The position numbers were made by a program, and so were the translations under genes. DNA of 64,000 bases from Oopsacas minuta (lineage: Eukaryota > Porifera > Hexactinellida > Lyssacinosida > Leucopsacidae). The notes beneath the pieces are model-generated. The model worked only from the letters and a program-made list of their open reading frames with translations. It was not told the origin of the DNA and did no database searches. Shown here piece after piece: positions 31,801-42,305 of the stretch (the stretch's first letter is position 1; each line of letters begins with the position of its first letter). The DNA is taken from NCBI GenBank assembly GCA_024704765.1, contig JAKMXF010000044.1:539841-603840 (forward strand), given 5' to 3'.

Positions 31801-34800
31801 TATAGTCAGACACATCAGGTACTTCACTACATCCACATATTCGTCCTCAGGCGTTGCGCCTTCTCAGCTATAATCCAGCTATAATTGAATTTTCAGTTCA
31901 GTTGCCAAAATAATTGAATTCATTTGGCTAGATAATACTAGATTCGTAGTGTAATTTGTATAATCATTTTAGGTTACAAATTGTATTTGGAGAAGGATGC
32001 CAAGTCTGACCCTCTACTCGAAAACTTCAGCTTGATGTCACAGATTATAACTTTAGAGAATCCTCAAATTGTTGATTTCGTGATTTGCCTTGGAGGGGAT
32101 GGAACATTCCTGTACGCTACCTCCCTCTTCAAATCCTGCACTGTACCACCCATAATGTGCTTTGGTATGGGAAGTCTTGGCTTCCTAACACACTTTGTAG
32201 CTCAGAACTTTAAAGATGATATTGATCGGATAACTACAAAACATATGAGTATAACTCTTAGAAGCAGGATCGAGGCTATGATTACTCCTACTTACTCCGG
32301 TGTGGGTGCACCTACTTCTGATCTTCCTATTTCTAGCCAGTCTCTACCAACAGACTCCCCCTTGTCCGAAACCAAACCAGAATCACGTGATCAAAGACTA
32401 ATTAGAAGGAGAACTAGGGCAATGTTCTCTGAATCTGGTTAGCGATCCTGCATATTCTCTACTTTGGATTAATATAATTCTTAGAGTAATACTGTTAATT
32501 TATAGGAGATGTTAATATAATCGAGGAATTCGGGACACCGGAAGCTAAGTACTTTACTTGTATAAATGAAGTGACAGTAGACCGTGGTGTATCTCCATAC
32601 CTTACACAGATAGAGATATATCTGAATAACTTTAAAATAACAACAGCACAAGCTGATGGTATAATAGTAGCTACTCCAACAGGGAGTACTGCATACTCTC
32701 TAGCTGCTGGAGCTTCTATGCTGCATCCTAGTACTGAGGCTTTTATCATTACGCCTATATGTCCTCACTCTCTTTCATTCAGGTATTGTATAACATCATT
32801 GACATGTATGTGGGCAGGAAGAAATCTTTGTTAACCTGTGTAATTTATGCTACCGCGCTTCGCTTCAGCGCTCGCTGCGGAACAGCTAGTGCTCCAGGTT
32901 AGCTTATGTATTAAACAGATAAATTTTTAGTGTTATTCACTACGTAACAGAATATCCCTCGAACTCACAGAATAATTAAAATTTTAAGATTACATTATCC
33001 ATGGTCCATCCAAATTTCATTGAATTGCCTTCTGTGGTGACACTGGAGATGCTATGTCGCTTTTGGTTATTAATCTCGGCATTTCACTTCGACTGTATTT
33101 GATCTTAGATTAAAACAACAAACAAACAGATAACAATATAGTTTATACTAAAAGTATTTAATTGCTTAACTGTTTGGTTAAATAATTAATTTTACTTCTA
33201 AGAGTCTCTATTTATTTAGTACAAGTATTAAATTATTAATTAGTGTAGTATTTTGCTGATTTCATCTCGATAGGAATAAGCGTGATTATCGCAGAAAATG
33301 CTAGCTCTGCAATACCACAGTTATCATTTCTATTTCTGCTCATCATTACATATCCTTCATTTCCCCATTCTGTTCCCCAGCTATTCTTCACTATCCAGTA
33401 ATCTTCCTTCTCTTCTGTGCCATATCCCACCAATAGCATTGCATGGTTCAGATTGTTTGGGTCGCAATCTTCATCATAGAAAATCCCTGAACTATATACC
33501 TGAAAGCTTCTTGTTACATCAATCACCACAAGCACTGGTCCTCTTGTAGCACAAATTATCTTAAGATCTGTTTCATTACCGCTTATCACCATCTCTAATA
33601 GTACTCCTGTTGTTCCCTGCACCACGAGCTTGCTGTTGTACTTACAAGAGGAATTTACACCTTGATGATATGGATAGTCAGATTCTCTCTCTAACCCAAA
33701 TTTATGTATGTACTCTACAATAGGTCCGACTGAATCTAGTCCATCTATCTTGCAAGTAGGACAACAGTCGAGTATTTGCTGGATAGATAGAATGTTCAGT
33801 TTCCCAGTCCTGACTGCTAGATCACTCTCAATCATATCTACAATAGTCAGGATTAAAGAACTACCTAATGCTCCTTGATTCTTAACACTTGTAACTACTC
33901 CTTGAGTTCTCCAATCCAGCTGATCAGGAATATCTGTCATTCCAGTTCTTCTACCCACATCCTTCTGTAATTCTCTTGTATTAGTACTCTCTCCTATCGA
34001 AGGGATTATTCTGCAGTTAGTTGCTACTATTTGCACAAGCAGGAGTAGAATTGCCTGCTTCACCATTGAATTAATCATCCACCTAATTTTCGTTGAATGA
34101 TAAATAAATAAATAAATAGTTAGCTTCATTTAATAGACTACTCGTATTCTCGTTAAGCTTAGAGATTAATCGAGACTACTGCTATTTTCCGTTTAGTTGA
34201 GTGGAATATACTCAGACTACTGTAGTGGAGATCGGGATAGTCTAACATTGTATGTAATATTACAGCTAACTAGCCCAAATTTAATACACTCCAATTACGT
34301 AGACTGCATTATCATATGTCTACTTTATCATATGTCTACTTTATCATATGTTTACTTATATGTATATTTTTACCTAATTTGGGTATTCAACGGAGTAATA
34401 TTTCAATGTCAAATGTGAAATGGATAATTATAGCCAATGCAGTACAAAACTTGAATATTGCATATGTGAAAGTATGAACATTTCTATATTTGTATTCAGA
34501 TACTTACTGGTTTAACTACCACGAGGGTTGTTACACAATCACATGTAATCTGAACTGTAACCACATTTATATTACTATTGCTATTATATTAGTCGATTTT
34601 AATAAACAAGCGATTTCAGTATTTTGTAATTTCAACGAAGGGTTTGCTTGCTAGTGTACTTTTTTAAATTATTGTATTTCATCATTTCCATATTTAAATT
34701 ATTGAAATGCATTGCCAGATTTACTATTCAGCAAATCTAGTCGATATGATTGTTGTTGTACAATTCTCCTTTAGATAGCTTAGTACGCCATACTACTTGT

Positions 34801-35064
34801 TTTAATTACCTCTTTTCCAGGCCTATTGTGGTACCAAATGGAGTACAGATAAAACTGAAGTTAGCTGAGACAAGTAGACACAGTGCTTGGGTCTCTTTCG
34901 ATGGTAGAGACAGACAGGAAGTGAAGTTGGATGACGAAATATTATTAAAAATAAATGCTAACCCTGTACCTTGTTTGAATAACACTGGACATGTTAGTGA
35001 TTGGTTCAAAAGTTTGATAAATGGGTTGAACTGGAATGTTCGTGAACCTCAAAAGAAACTATAG
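27879..35064 (+). CDS. NADK: NAD kinase
   Basis: Four exons join in phase: 27879-28227, 31973-32437, 32506-32782 and 34821-35064. The product has about 444 residues (human NADK 446). Conserved blocks are [15 protein letters not shown], the nucleotide-binding GGDGT (about 157-161), [24 protein letters not shown] and [17 protein letters not shown], then [12 protein letters not shown] and VSDWFKSL near the end. The enzyme phosphorylates NAD to NADP in the cytosol. The frame stays open upstream to ATGs at 27702, 27753 and 27762, which would add up to 59 basic, hydroxylated residues resembling a mitochondrial presequence. I prefer 27879 on length. Introns 1 and 3 host other genes. Confidence 0.93.
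28828..28856. repeat. (TA)n microsatellite
   Basis: About 14 TA units in NADK intron 1. Confidence 0.95.
28930..29526 (-). mobile_element. Putative non-autonomous Helitron-like repeat, copy 2
   Basis: Read on the minus strand it starts at 29526 with TCTATATTATT after an A, followed by GTCTGTCTGTCTGTCCGTTG and the CAAGGAAAGGAT core. It runs to a GC-rich, hairpin-forming end (GCGAGCAAGCGAAGC region, about 28935-28975). It lies in NADK intron 1. The first ~190 bp align closely, in inverse orientation, with the repeat at 7856. Confidence 0.55.
29773..30033 (+). CDS. Small single-exon protein with C-terminal REFTGNWD motif, nested in NADK intron 1 (paralogue A)
   Basis: 86 residues, basic. The last third is a charged helix (about 48-74, [20 protein letters not shown]) that leads into [13 protein letters not shown] at the C-terminus. 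The ATG is preceded by an AT-rich leader with no splice acceptor needed. The frame at 30961 ends in the same motif, [12 protein letters not shown]. Codons for the shared octamer differ at synonymous positions (GAA/GAG, ACT/ACC, AAT/AAC, AGA/CGC), which supports translation and selection. It is on the same strand as NADK, inside its first intron. I do not recognise the family and propose no function. Confidence 0.6.
   Translation: MSRYSFISYIEPNHCITINPSCSLLVRPESRHVQIQEVKSYPPQNRDSQKLIKRIQRIKTRLDRKNDRTKQILKFREFTGNWDLVI
30961..31323 (+). CDS. Small coiled-coil protein with C-terminal REFTGNWD motif, nested in NADK intron 1 (paralogue B)
   Basis: 120 residues from the first ATG, or 109 from the ATG at 30994 (MSSSTQFLS). 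The N-terminal half is Ser/Gln/Tyr-rich. A coiled-coil-like helix (about 60-105, [19 protein letters not shown]) follows, ending [12 protein letters not shown]. The layout (disordered start, charged helix, REFTGNWD end) matches the smaller frame at 29773. The last exon third is notably GC-richer than its surroundings (CGCGAGTTCACCGGAAACTG), as expected for selected coding sequence in AT-rich DNA. It lies 930 bp downstream of its relative and is otherwise unrecognised. Confidence 0.65.
   Translation: MIKHALNQIFQMSSSTQFLSNDKTGSSQSYQYQRDTSSKERIEYKPSIYILSHKLHKTKVESEELNVQNRLGLDKIKDELQRMRSETQQLRVRTENIVTVLGDIDKERKYREFTGNWDQL
32843..32900. repeat. GC-rich hairpin-forming repeat end (Helitron-like)
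   Basis: The stretch CGCGCTTCGCTTCAGCGCTC / GCTGCGG ends GCTAGT and stands out in an AT-rich intron (NADK intron 3). It resembles the GC-rich termini at 28935 and 40344. The CTAG-T ending fits a Helitron 3' end. Confidence 0.4.
33236..34129 (-). CDS. Papain-fold (C1A) protein with Ser in place of the catalytic Cys, nested in NADK intron 3
   Basis: 297 residues from the first ATG. The ATG at 34066 ([12 protein letters not shown]) gives a better signal peptide and 276 residues. The mature domain starts at [14 protein letters not shown]. The oxyanion Gln is kept (VKNQG), but the usual CGSCW reads LGSSL. The nucleophile Cys is therefore Ser and the preceding disulphide Cys is Leu. His ([11 protein letters not shown]) and Asn ([14 protein letters not shown]) remain. 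There is no I29 prodomain, only about 45 residues between signal and mature domain. Ser-His-Asn in a cathepsin L fold is typical of sponge silicateins, and also occurs in inactive C1A relatives. It may therefore be silicatein-like or a pseudoenzyme. It is antisense to NADK, inside intron 3. Confidence 0.85.
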   Translation of the reverse strand: MKLTIYLFIYHSTKIRWMINSMVKQAILLLLVQIVATNCRIIPSIGESTNTRELQKDVGRRTGMTDIPDQLDWRTQGVVTSVKNQGALGSSLILTIVDMIESDLAVRTGKLNILSIQQILDCCPTCKIDGLDSVGPIVEYIHKFGLERESDYPYHQGVNSSCKYNSKLVVQGTTGVLLEMVISGNETDLKIICATRGPVLVVIDVTRSFQVYSSGIFYDEDCDPNNLNHAMLLVGYGTEEKEDYWIVKNSWGTEWGNEGYVMMSRNRNDNCGIAELAFSAIITLIPIEMKSAKYYTN

Positions 35065-36493
35065 CAATCTCTCTTTCTAGTAGCGATTATAGAAAGTTAC
35101 TTCTGACAAGGTTAATTAATTCTTCTGAACATATTCTACTCAAAATAAAAAAATTCATATTCTGTGTTTTTTGCTTTTACTGTTGATTTTTTTTGGTTTT
35201 TATTGAATTGTTTACTGTATAGCTTTTCTTCTGTAGAATATGAAATATATTTTAACACTCCATTCTACGCATGTATATTTTTGCTGTCTGATATGCAAAT
35301 TGGAGGAGTTGTTCTCAGGCCCCTAGGGTCTTGATAGCAAAATCCCAAGATCGTAGTATCTTAGCATTATTTCTGGGACCCTAAGGTCCTAGCCTAAATA
35401 TTCCCTCCAGGACCTTACATTTAATAATGCAATTTAACTTTATATTTTACTATTAAAATCACCGTGAAGAAGTACAGACAGTTGAAATAGAATGATTAAT
35501 CCAATAAAAGTCCATCCAAACACAAGATTAGCATGAAGTCCACATCAACGTCCCTAGGTAGCTTAATAACGAGTACAAATCAAAACTCCCAGACCCATAA
35601 GGTAGTGAACTAAATCCAACGATCCATCTATATATTGATGATCTAGGCGTGAAATAGTACAAAATAATACAATAAATGTAAGTCTAAATGTAGGGTCCTA
35701 GATATAATTTCCCTACCAATTGAATGCAGTATCTATTAATTATATACAGTATATACACCATATAAGAATATTATTCTAATTTAGTATATTCCTAATCCAT
35801 GATTATATCGACTGGTGGATGTTTCGTCCTTGGATCTTACCTCCCCAATTTTATTATGTGAAATCAGAAATTCGTTACTGTTAAGTTTATTAATTAATAC
35901 ATGTATGTACAATTAAAAGAAGAGAATACTAATTTGCAAAAAGGAACTGACACGCTTATGCAAAGAAAGACCCATAACAACAACAAATTGTGCGTTAAGC
36001 TACCCTGAAACAATACTCGGTGTTTAATGATATACTAAGTGTTCGTTTCCAAGTAACCTATATGTCAATTAGTGATTTTATGAAAGAGACCGTAAATTTG
36101 GATCAGAAAAACCTGTGACAACGAGAAATGGCTAATTTTCAGCTAACTAAGAGAATGTGTAACCCATTAGTTCATTGAAAGAGTTCCAAGCGACGAAACA
36201 TCCGTTTACTGATTATATCATAAAATTCGCTATTAATATCTTATTATTTGATAATACGTATTTATAATGAATTATGTACAGAGGTGCAGTGAGCTGCGAG
36301 CAAAATTTGAAATGATTCCATCACTCAATAATATTCTGTCACACACGTACGTATACTTCATCCCTCTATGAATGAAGGTATGTTTGAAAGTATGTAAGTT
36401 TTATTGACCATAATTATTTGCCTTTGACAAAGTGACAGAAAAACGTGAAAATGCAAAATTAAACCCAATTAGTTCTTAGCATATAGAGAATAG
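35065..36493. other. Intergenic, one fold-back repeat, no gene
   Basis: Inverted copies of a GATTATAT...GGATGTTTCGTC sequence near 35800-35840 and 36185-36220 bound about 420 bp, which suggests a MITE. Otherwise AT-rich and without conserved frames. Confidence 0.45.
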
Positions 36494-37510
36494 ATGGCAT
36501 CTCTTAAAGAGAGTGAAGGAAAGTATGACGATCTTTTTGGTGCTATCCTTCAGCAAGAAGGAAAAATGGAACCGTTTTTCGATCACGTATTTAATTTCCT
36601 GTATAGGAGAACTGACTTTTATATAACAATGAAGATTCCTACAGACAAGATGGGATTCACTCCTGGAAGAGCTGAGATGATTGTAAGAGAATCATTCAAG
36701 AAATACGAAACACAAGCTAAGGCTAGAGAGCTAAGAGCTCAACAACCTAAGAAACATAGTAACAAAACTATTAATAAAGTTAACCCTATACAGCAGCAAG
36801 ATAACAGTACTAAGAGTGTTAAAGTTGAAAATGAATCTATTCCTTCAGTTAATAAGAACGTTATTTCATCTGGACCTCCTATTCCCTCACAAAATATCAT
36901 GTCAGAAACAGATTCAGGAGTTGAGACAACCAAAAAGAAGGTTCAACAGAGTACTGCTGAGGACACTTATAACGGAGGAGTAACTGACACATACAGATGG
37001 TCTCAGACTCTAACAGAACTCGATGTGCTAGTAGATTTACCAGTTGTTAGCAAAGCTAAGGATGTTACTGTTATTATACAGAATACTCATCTAAAAGTTA
37101 CAGTTAAGAAACCTGAAGGAGAGATTGTACTAATTGAAGGAGATCTACCTCATAAAGTGCTGACTGATTCTTCCCTATGGATGGTGGAGGGCGGAGTTGT
37201 GCATGTATCTCTTGACAAAGCTAAGGAAAGAATGTGGGGACATGTATTCGAAGGGGAGGAGGAAATAGATCTTACGAAAGTTGATGCAATAAAAGAAGTT
37301 TCAGATTTGGACACAGAAAGTCACGCAGCAATAAATAGAGTTATGTTCGATCAGCACCAGAAGATGCAAGGAAAACCTCAGAGTCACGAGTTGGAGACGT
37401 ATGAAATGTTGGAGAAGGCTTGGGATGTAGAAGGTTCTCCATTTAAAGGAACTCCTTTCGATCCTTCAAAAGTTAACCTTTCTAATAATAATTATTCAAA
37501 TTGTCCATGA
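36494..37510 (+). CDS. NUDCD3: NudC domain-containing protein 3
   Basis: A single exon of 338 residues (human 361). The N-terminal NudC helical region (ILQQEGKMEPFFDHVFNFLYRRTDFY, MGFTPGRAEMIV) is followed by a Ser/Gln-rich linker. The CS (p23-like) domain is at about 165-265 (YRWSQTLTELDVLVDLP, DLPHKVLTDSSLWMVEGGVV). The C-terminal NUDCD3 block ends SPFKGTPFDPSKVNLS, matching the family end. NUDCD3 is an Hsp90 co-chaperone that stabilises dynein intermediate chains. The start ATG at 36494 is the first in frame and fits the family start. Confidence 0.94.
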   Translation: MASLKESEGKYDDLFGAILQQEGKMEPFFDHVFNFLYRRTDFYITMKIPTDKMGFTPGRAEMIVRESFKKYETQAKARELRAQQPKKHSNKTINKVNPIQQQDNSTKSVKVENESIPSVNKNVISSGPPIPSQNIMSETDSGVETTKKKVQQSTAEDTYNGGVTDTYRWSQTLTELDVLVDLPVVSKAKDVTVIIQNTHLKVTVKKPEGEIVLIEGDLPHKVLTDSSLWMVEGGVVHVSLDKAKERMWGHVFEGEEEIDLTKVDAIKEVSDLDTESHAAINRVMFDQHQKMQGKPQSHELETYEMLEKAWDVEGSPFKGTPFDPSKVNLSNNNYSNCP

Positions 37511-38279
37511 TTGAATTGTATATATAATTTATACTAAGTCTATCTGAACTTCATCCATTAGGAATGTATCAGAGTGGAGGGTTATTGTCTCAAGTTATAT
37601 TTAAATATGTTAAATTTAATAGTAATCTACTAAGCTTGCTTATTCACTACAGCAGCGTTTCTAAACCTTCTTCTAAGTGCACTTATTTATCTAAAATCTT
37701 CAAAAAACACCTTTGAAGGGTGAATTCAACTATTTTTCGAACAGGATCATATGTTAAATCACTTGGTCAGAGATTTGAAAATGTCAAAATTGGTATCTAC
37801 ATACTCGATTACCTCTGACTAGCAGCTGAAACGAAATCTCTAGCACCATATGAAATATTACCGAAAGGTGTGAAGATGGAATTAATCATATGATAAATCT
37901 GCGAATTAGTTACTTTCTTCGGACCCTACGCATCCAATTACCCCTGGCAACATGTTAAACTTAGTCTCTAGCATGTTTTTTAGGATACCTTTCAAATTCT
38001 TATTTGTTCTAAAGCATGTAAAAAGCTAAAATTTATTTTATCTCAAATATCGTGCATTGCATAAATTAATAAGCTATTTAGCGTCTAACCTTATTTTAAG
38101 GTTATTCAAATATATAATTACAAATATTGTCTGTTGAGGAATTCTGTAAAGCATTATTGTGCTTGGTATTTGATATATAGTAATCTGTTCCTGACAGTAT
38201 TGATTTCTTGCTTATATCCCTGGTTATAGCTATTATAAATATATTGCCAAGTGTACACATTTCAAATGTTTCCTCAGTT
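37511..38279. repeat. Interspersed repeat with ACTCGATTACC / AATCATATGATAAA motifs
   Basis: Between about 37720 and 37990 motifs appear in the same order as at 63340-63760 (CAGCTGAAACGAAATCTCTAGCA, AATCATATGATAAATCTG, GCATCCAATTACCCCT). A partial inverse copy lies at 62700-62890. This is a dispersed repeat family without a recognised coding part. No gene seen. Confidence 0.55.
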
Positions 38280-39563
38280 TTAGTGTTTGTTACTACAACT
38301 CTTGAGATCTTCCAGAACATCTAGATTCCATTTATACCTCCGTACACCTGGGACTTTATCAATTATGTCACAATTATAATAATATCTCAACGACCTTGCT
38401 ACCTTTTCGTATGTCATCTCCTTCATCCCCTTCCTTTCTTTATGTGCCCCCCATTCTCTAGCGAATTTATGTTGACTTCTTATTTCGAATACTCCTTCTT
38501 CCTCTTTTACCCATACTACATCGCTATTTGATGGATCACTGAGCCTCTCCAGTGTGAATAACAACAAGTACCTCTGTCCTGAAAATTGGTACTGCTGTTT
38601 TATGAGCGTTAAAACCTTTCTCCTTGATTTTCCTTGTTTCTTATCCTCAATCTTAGCTTCTTTTGCAAAAGTATTTGTATTACTATATCAGAAAGAGTAG
38701 AATATGTAAACCAGTTAAGTTTAATACTACTTTTAATTTTCGAAATGATAAATATTTAATACTTATACCTCCGCCAAAGTAATCATATTTCAAAAATATT
38801 CCCTATACGTGTATTTGAATATTGTATTATTTGGTTAATGTATTTCAGGCGGTGTATTAAGTTCTTAAGCATTTATTAAAATTGAATATCGAAGCCGTAA
38901 TTTATTTAAATAATTTCCTCTAAACCTCTAACTAGGCGTTCTATTAAATTTACCTTTCTTTTGCTTGAATCGGAGAAGTTTCTTCCATTGTTTGGTTGAA
39001 GAGCAAATCTAAATCTGCTAAATACAAAAATTCTAGATAAATATACTGCTTACACTATACAGTATACACAATACGGTGACTGTTAATTAGGATTGTTAAT
39101 ATTTCTAATTTATTTGTAATGTTATGAAATTTAATGTAATCGAATTATCTCATATCTTGTAGATATACCTCAGATTACTTCAAGCATATATTTAGATTTA
39201 ACTGAATACATCACTTCAACAAATAATATTATTACAATGGGTTACTAGTCATAAGTATACTATCTTATTACTGTATAGCTTTTCAGGAATAATATTTTCT
39301 AAGTAACAATTTGATGCTCAACCTCTAAATACATGTCACTGAAAGTATCCACTAATTTTGTTGCTGCATAATCCAGTCTAAGAATTACATAAGTGTATTG
39401 TATTAAGAGTATTCAACTTACCCAGTAGATTGTAGCTATAATCTTTCTCCCAGTCATCTAAATATAGACAATCGTAATCATATTGATTTGTAAAACTTGG
39501 TAGATACGAGTCAAGCTCGTCTCTTTCCTCCCAGAGACTTTGAATATCTGGATAATTATTCAT
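38280..39563 (-). CDS. ETS-domain transcription factor
   Basis: Three exons join in phase on the minus strand: 39563-39422, 39017-38954 and 38682-38280. The product has about 202 residues. The first exon encodes an acidic Asp/Tyr-rich segment, a plausible activation region. The last exon gives a basic stretch (KKQGKSRRKVLTLIKQQ) and then the ETS domain: YLLLFTLERLSDPSNSDVVW, FAREWGAHKE, and recognition helix MTYEKVARSLRYYYNCDII, with the DNA-contacting Arg pair kept (R-S-L-R). The stop comes soon after KVPGVRRYKW, so the ETS domain is C-terminal as in many family members. Insertions in the wing region differ from ETS1/ERG types, and the KHKFAREWG-type block hints at SPI-like relatives. Subfamily is left open. 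Confidence 0.9.
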
Positions 39564-40343
39564 TGTTGTTTGTTTGGTAAATTATGTTGTTGTTTAGTTG
39601 TTGTTTATAATTCGACTTTCATTTCCTCTTTTATATCTCTCGATTTTCAGATTTCTTCATCAAACAGAAAATAACGATATTTCCCCATCACATTATCCCA
39701 GTTTACAATATTTACTAGGTTTATGAACTAACTTCTTTACATCAGCCTAGGAATAGGTTGAAGCATTAGCTACACATTAATTGGCTGTATTACTCATTAA
39801 TAATGATACAATTGTGATTGTTTAGCCTTTTTTTTCGTAAAACCACCTGAAATATTTATATGATGTTATCTGTAGTAGACTTTAGTGAGTAACAAATCTT
39901 ATTACAAACTTGCATTCCTAATATGTAACTAATATATATTTGTGCTCTATTGTGTAGTGAAACTATTACTCTTAATTATTTACGTAATTTTATTACTAAT
40001 ATTGAGGACTTTTGTATTTGTATACTCGAACTCTATTTTCATAGATATGAATCATATGTCTATTATTTCACGGATATGAATCATTATGTAGTTTTTTTTT
40101 ATCATAAAATATCTGCTATGAATAGAGAGCTTAGTCCCTTACTTTACGTATAACAACTCATTGGAATGGGAAATATTGATAATTTTCTTTTTTGGAGCTG
40201 AAACCACTGGGACAAAGGGTTTACCCAGGAGTGTGCGACGCTCCTTTAGGCTTAGTATTTGAGACAACAATATGATTATTTAGCGTACTGAAAATTTATG
40301 CTTGACCTAATTCCAGAATATTTATGTTCTTATTTAAGTTTTA

Positions 40344-40560
40344 CTAGCGCGCTTCGCTTGCTCGCTCTACGCGGTTGCGAACACTTCGTATCCACAGTCG
40401 GGCCTACGGCCTTCGAGTAGATAAATTCATAATCTTAACCGTAGCAAATATAATACTGCCATAATGTTTTAATCTGCTTACTTTATTTCCCCCAAAGCGA
40501 ACAAATATTCACAAAACGTCGTTTGCAATATCATGTTTAGACTCTTCATACTCGATTACC
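40344..40560 (-). mobile_element. Helitron-like repeat fragment with CTAG 3' end
   Basis: Read on the minus strand a GC-rich hairpin-forming stretch (AGCGAGCAAGCGAAGCGCG) ends in CTAG followed by T at 40344, as Helitron 3' ends do. The interior shares TATTCACAAAACGTCGTTTG and CATACTCGATTACC-type blocks with the repeat at 48588-48660. The 5' end is not found. Confidence 0.5.
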
Positions 40561-40643
40561 ACATTACAATGTTGTTTTGTTGTTATGATGTGTAATATTT
40601 GGTACTTTATGAACTGAACCTATTTGTGATATATATGGAGCGT

Positions 40644-40644
<1 letters not shown>

Positions 40645-40699
<55 letters not shown>
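40645..40699. repeat. (AC)n microsatellite
   Basis: An uninterrupted run of about 27 AC units. Confidence 0.98.
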
Positions 40700-40702
<3 letters not shown>

Positions 40703-40959
40703 AGATTTAATACATAGATGTTTATGTGTATGAAAATAGGGAGGATTGTTAGGAGCGTGCTTCTAAGATATAAGAGCCTGCAAATGACCCAGCTATAACT
40801 GAACCCGATCCAGACCCGAAAAACCCGAACCGGATTCCAACTCTGATTCCAAGGGTATTGGTGAAATTTCAATAGATTTTTACTGTCCCGACCATAGTAT
40901 AGTGGGTCAATATAGAAATCATTTTAATATATTCACACAGTACAAATACACGTACTGTA

Positions 40960-41129
40960 CAGTAAGACCCTGCTTTATCGAAAATCAAAGGACAACGAAA
41001 TATAGTTATATAATTATATATTTGGATATAACTTTATCTTAAACAGTGGCTAGTAACCATTTTACCTTCGATAATTCAATACAACCTGACATTCCTTGAC
41101 ATCAAGTTCGTTATAACTGAAGTTAACTG
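40960..41129. repeat. pogo/Tigger-like MITE
   Basis: The ends CAGTAAGACCCTGCTTTATC and the complement of TTATAACTGAAGTTAACTG, with TA on both sides, bound about 170 bp. Confidence 0.6.
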
Positions 41130-41246
41130 TATTACAAACTTAAAAGTACATACAAAATCAGATGTGTGAATTCACTACATGAACTACTCCCAAGACACCA
41201 ACATATTACTTAAATTTCATAGAATAATTTAAACAAGATCTGATTA

Positions 41247-41690
41247 TCTATATTATTAAATCACAACTGGTGTTTGTCTGTTTGTTTGTTTGTCCGTTGT
41301 CAAGGAAAGGATATACGGTATGCAATTTTGAAATTGTCGCATGACTATGTCTTTATCGTGTTTATCAAGGCAATAAATAGAATTCAATAAAACTTCACTA
41401 AATATATGAAACATGCTGAATCCGATTTTCACACTTTTGGATTAATCATATGTACATTTATTGTTGTTTTTATGAATATAAAGTAAACAAATTTCAGAAT
41501 TGAGGTAGAATCATACTTTCAACGACTATGCTGGTACATGGTATACTCGGGTATTCTGAGTCTGAATATGTAAACAATATCAATATTATTAAATCTCAAT
41601 TGTTGTTTTGTCTGTTTGTTTGTCCGTTGAATACCTCGAAGCGCAATGCGCCGAGTTCATCGCGAAGCGGCGAGCCAAAGGCTCGTTATT
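41247..41690 (+). mobile_element. Putative non-autonomous Helitron-like repeat, copy 3
   Basis: Starts TCTATATTATTAAATCAC after an A and contains GTCCGTTGTCAAGGAAAGG. It has a second internal copy of the 5' end at about 41578 and ends in a GC-rich region with the perfect stem CGAGCC-AAA-GGCTCG followed by TTAT (to about 41688). The inverse copy at 48367-48873 has the same two boundaries, which fixes the ends. Confidence 0.6.
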
Positions 41691-42305
41691 TCTATTTCTG
41701 GATTCTAAATGAACAGCTACGTAGTTGTTAAATTAGACCTGCAGCTCCTGATTAATTATTTGAATAAAGTCGTCGCTTGATCGGTTAATGGCTTTATGTA
41801 GCCATGGGTTACTAACTACCTTCAATGGAACTTAAATTCTTAATTAAATGTACACTCGTATACACAGAAATGGATATTATATTGGCTGATGCTATGAGAC
41901 TCCATCTAATTCTAATATATTCTTCTGATCAGGAGGATAACCGATTACGGCTGAATTGTTACCTTCGTAACAACAAAGAACACGTAATTCTACCACTTCC
42001 TTTAATCAATTCCGCACCCAAATCGAGAGTTAGCACCTTTTTGAAGTCATAATTTCCCGGCCGTATTCGATTACCTGTTCAAGATACCAATGTCTCTGGA
42101 ATATCTGATATCACATGACATCTACATTATCATTTACAACTCTAGATGTGCGAGGAGCAGATAGCTATCTGAACTGATTAGCTGGGTTTCCTACCAACTT
42201 CAGCTAATTCGCACCACATGGAATACTTTACATAATTACTTTCCTGAGTATAAAATGTATAACTGATATATTTCTAAAGATAATATCGGTAAACCGTACA
42301 CTAAT

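Noticed and set aside
40564-40872. Minus-strand frame with a long Cys-Val run
   Set aside because: The run is the (AC)n microsatellite read as protein.
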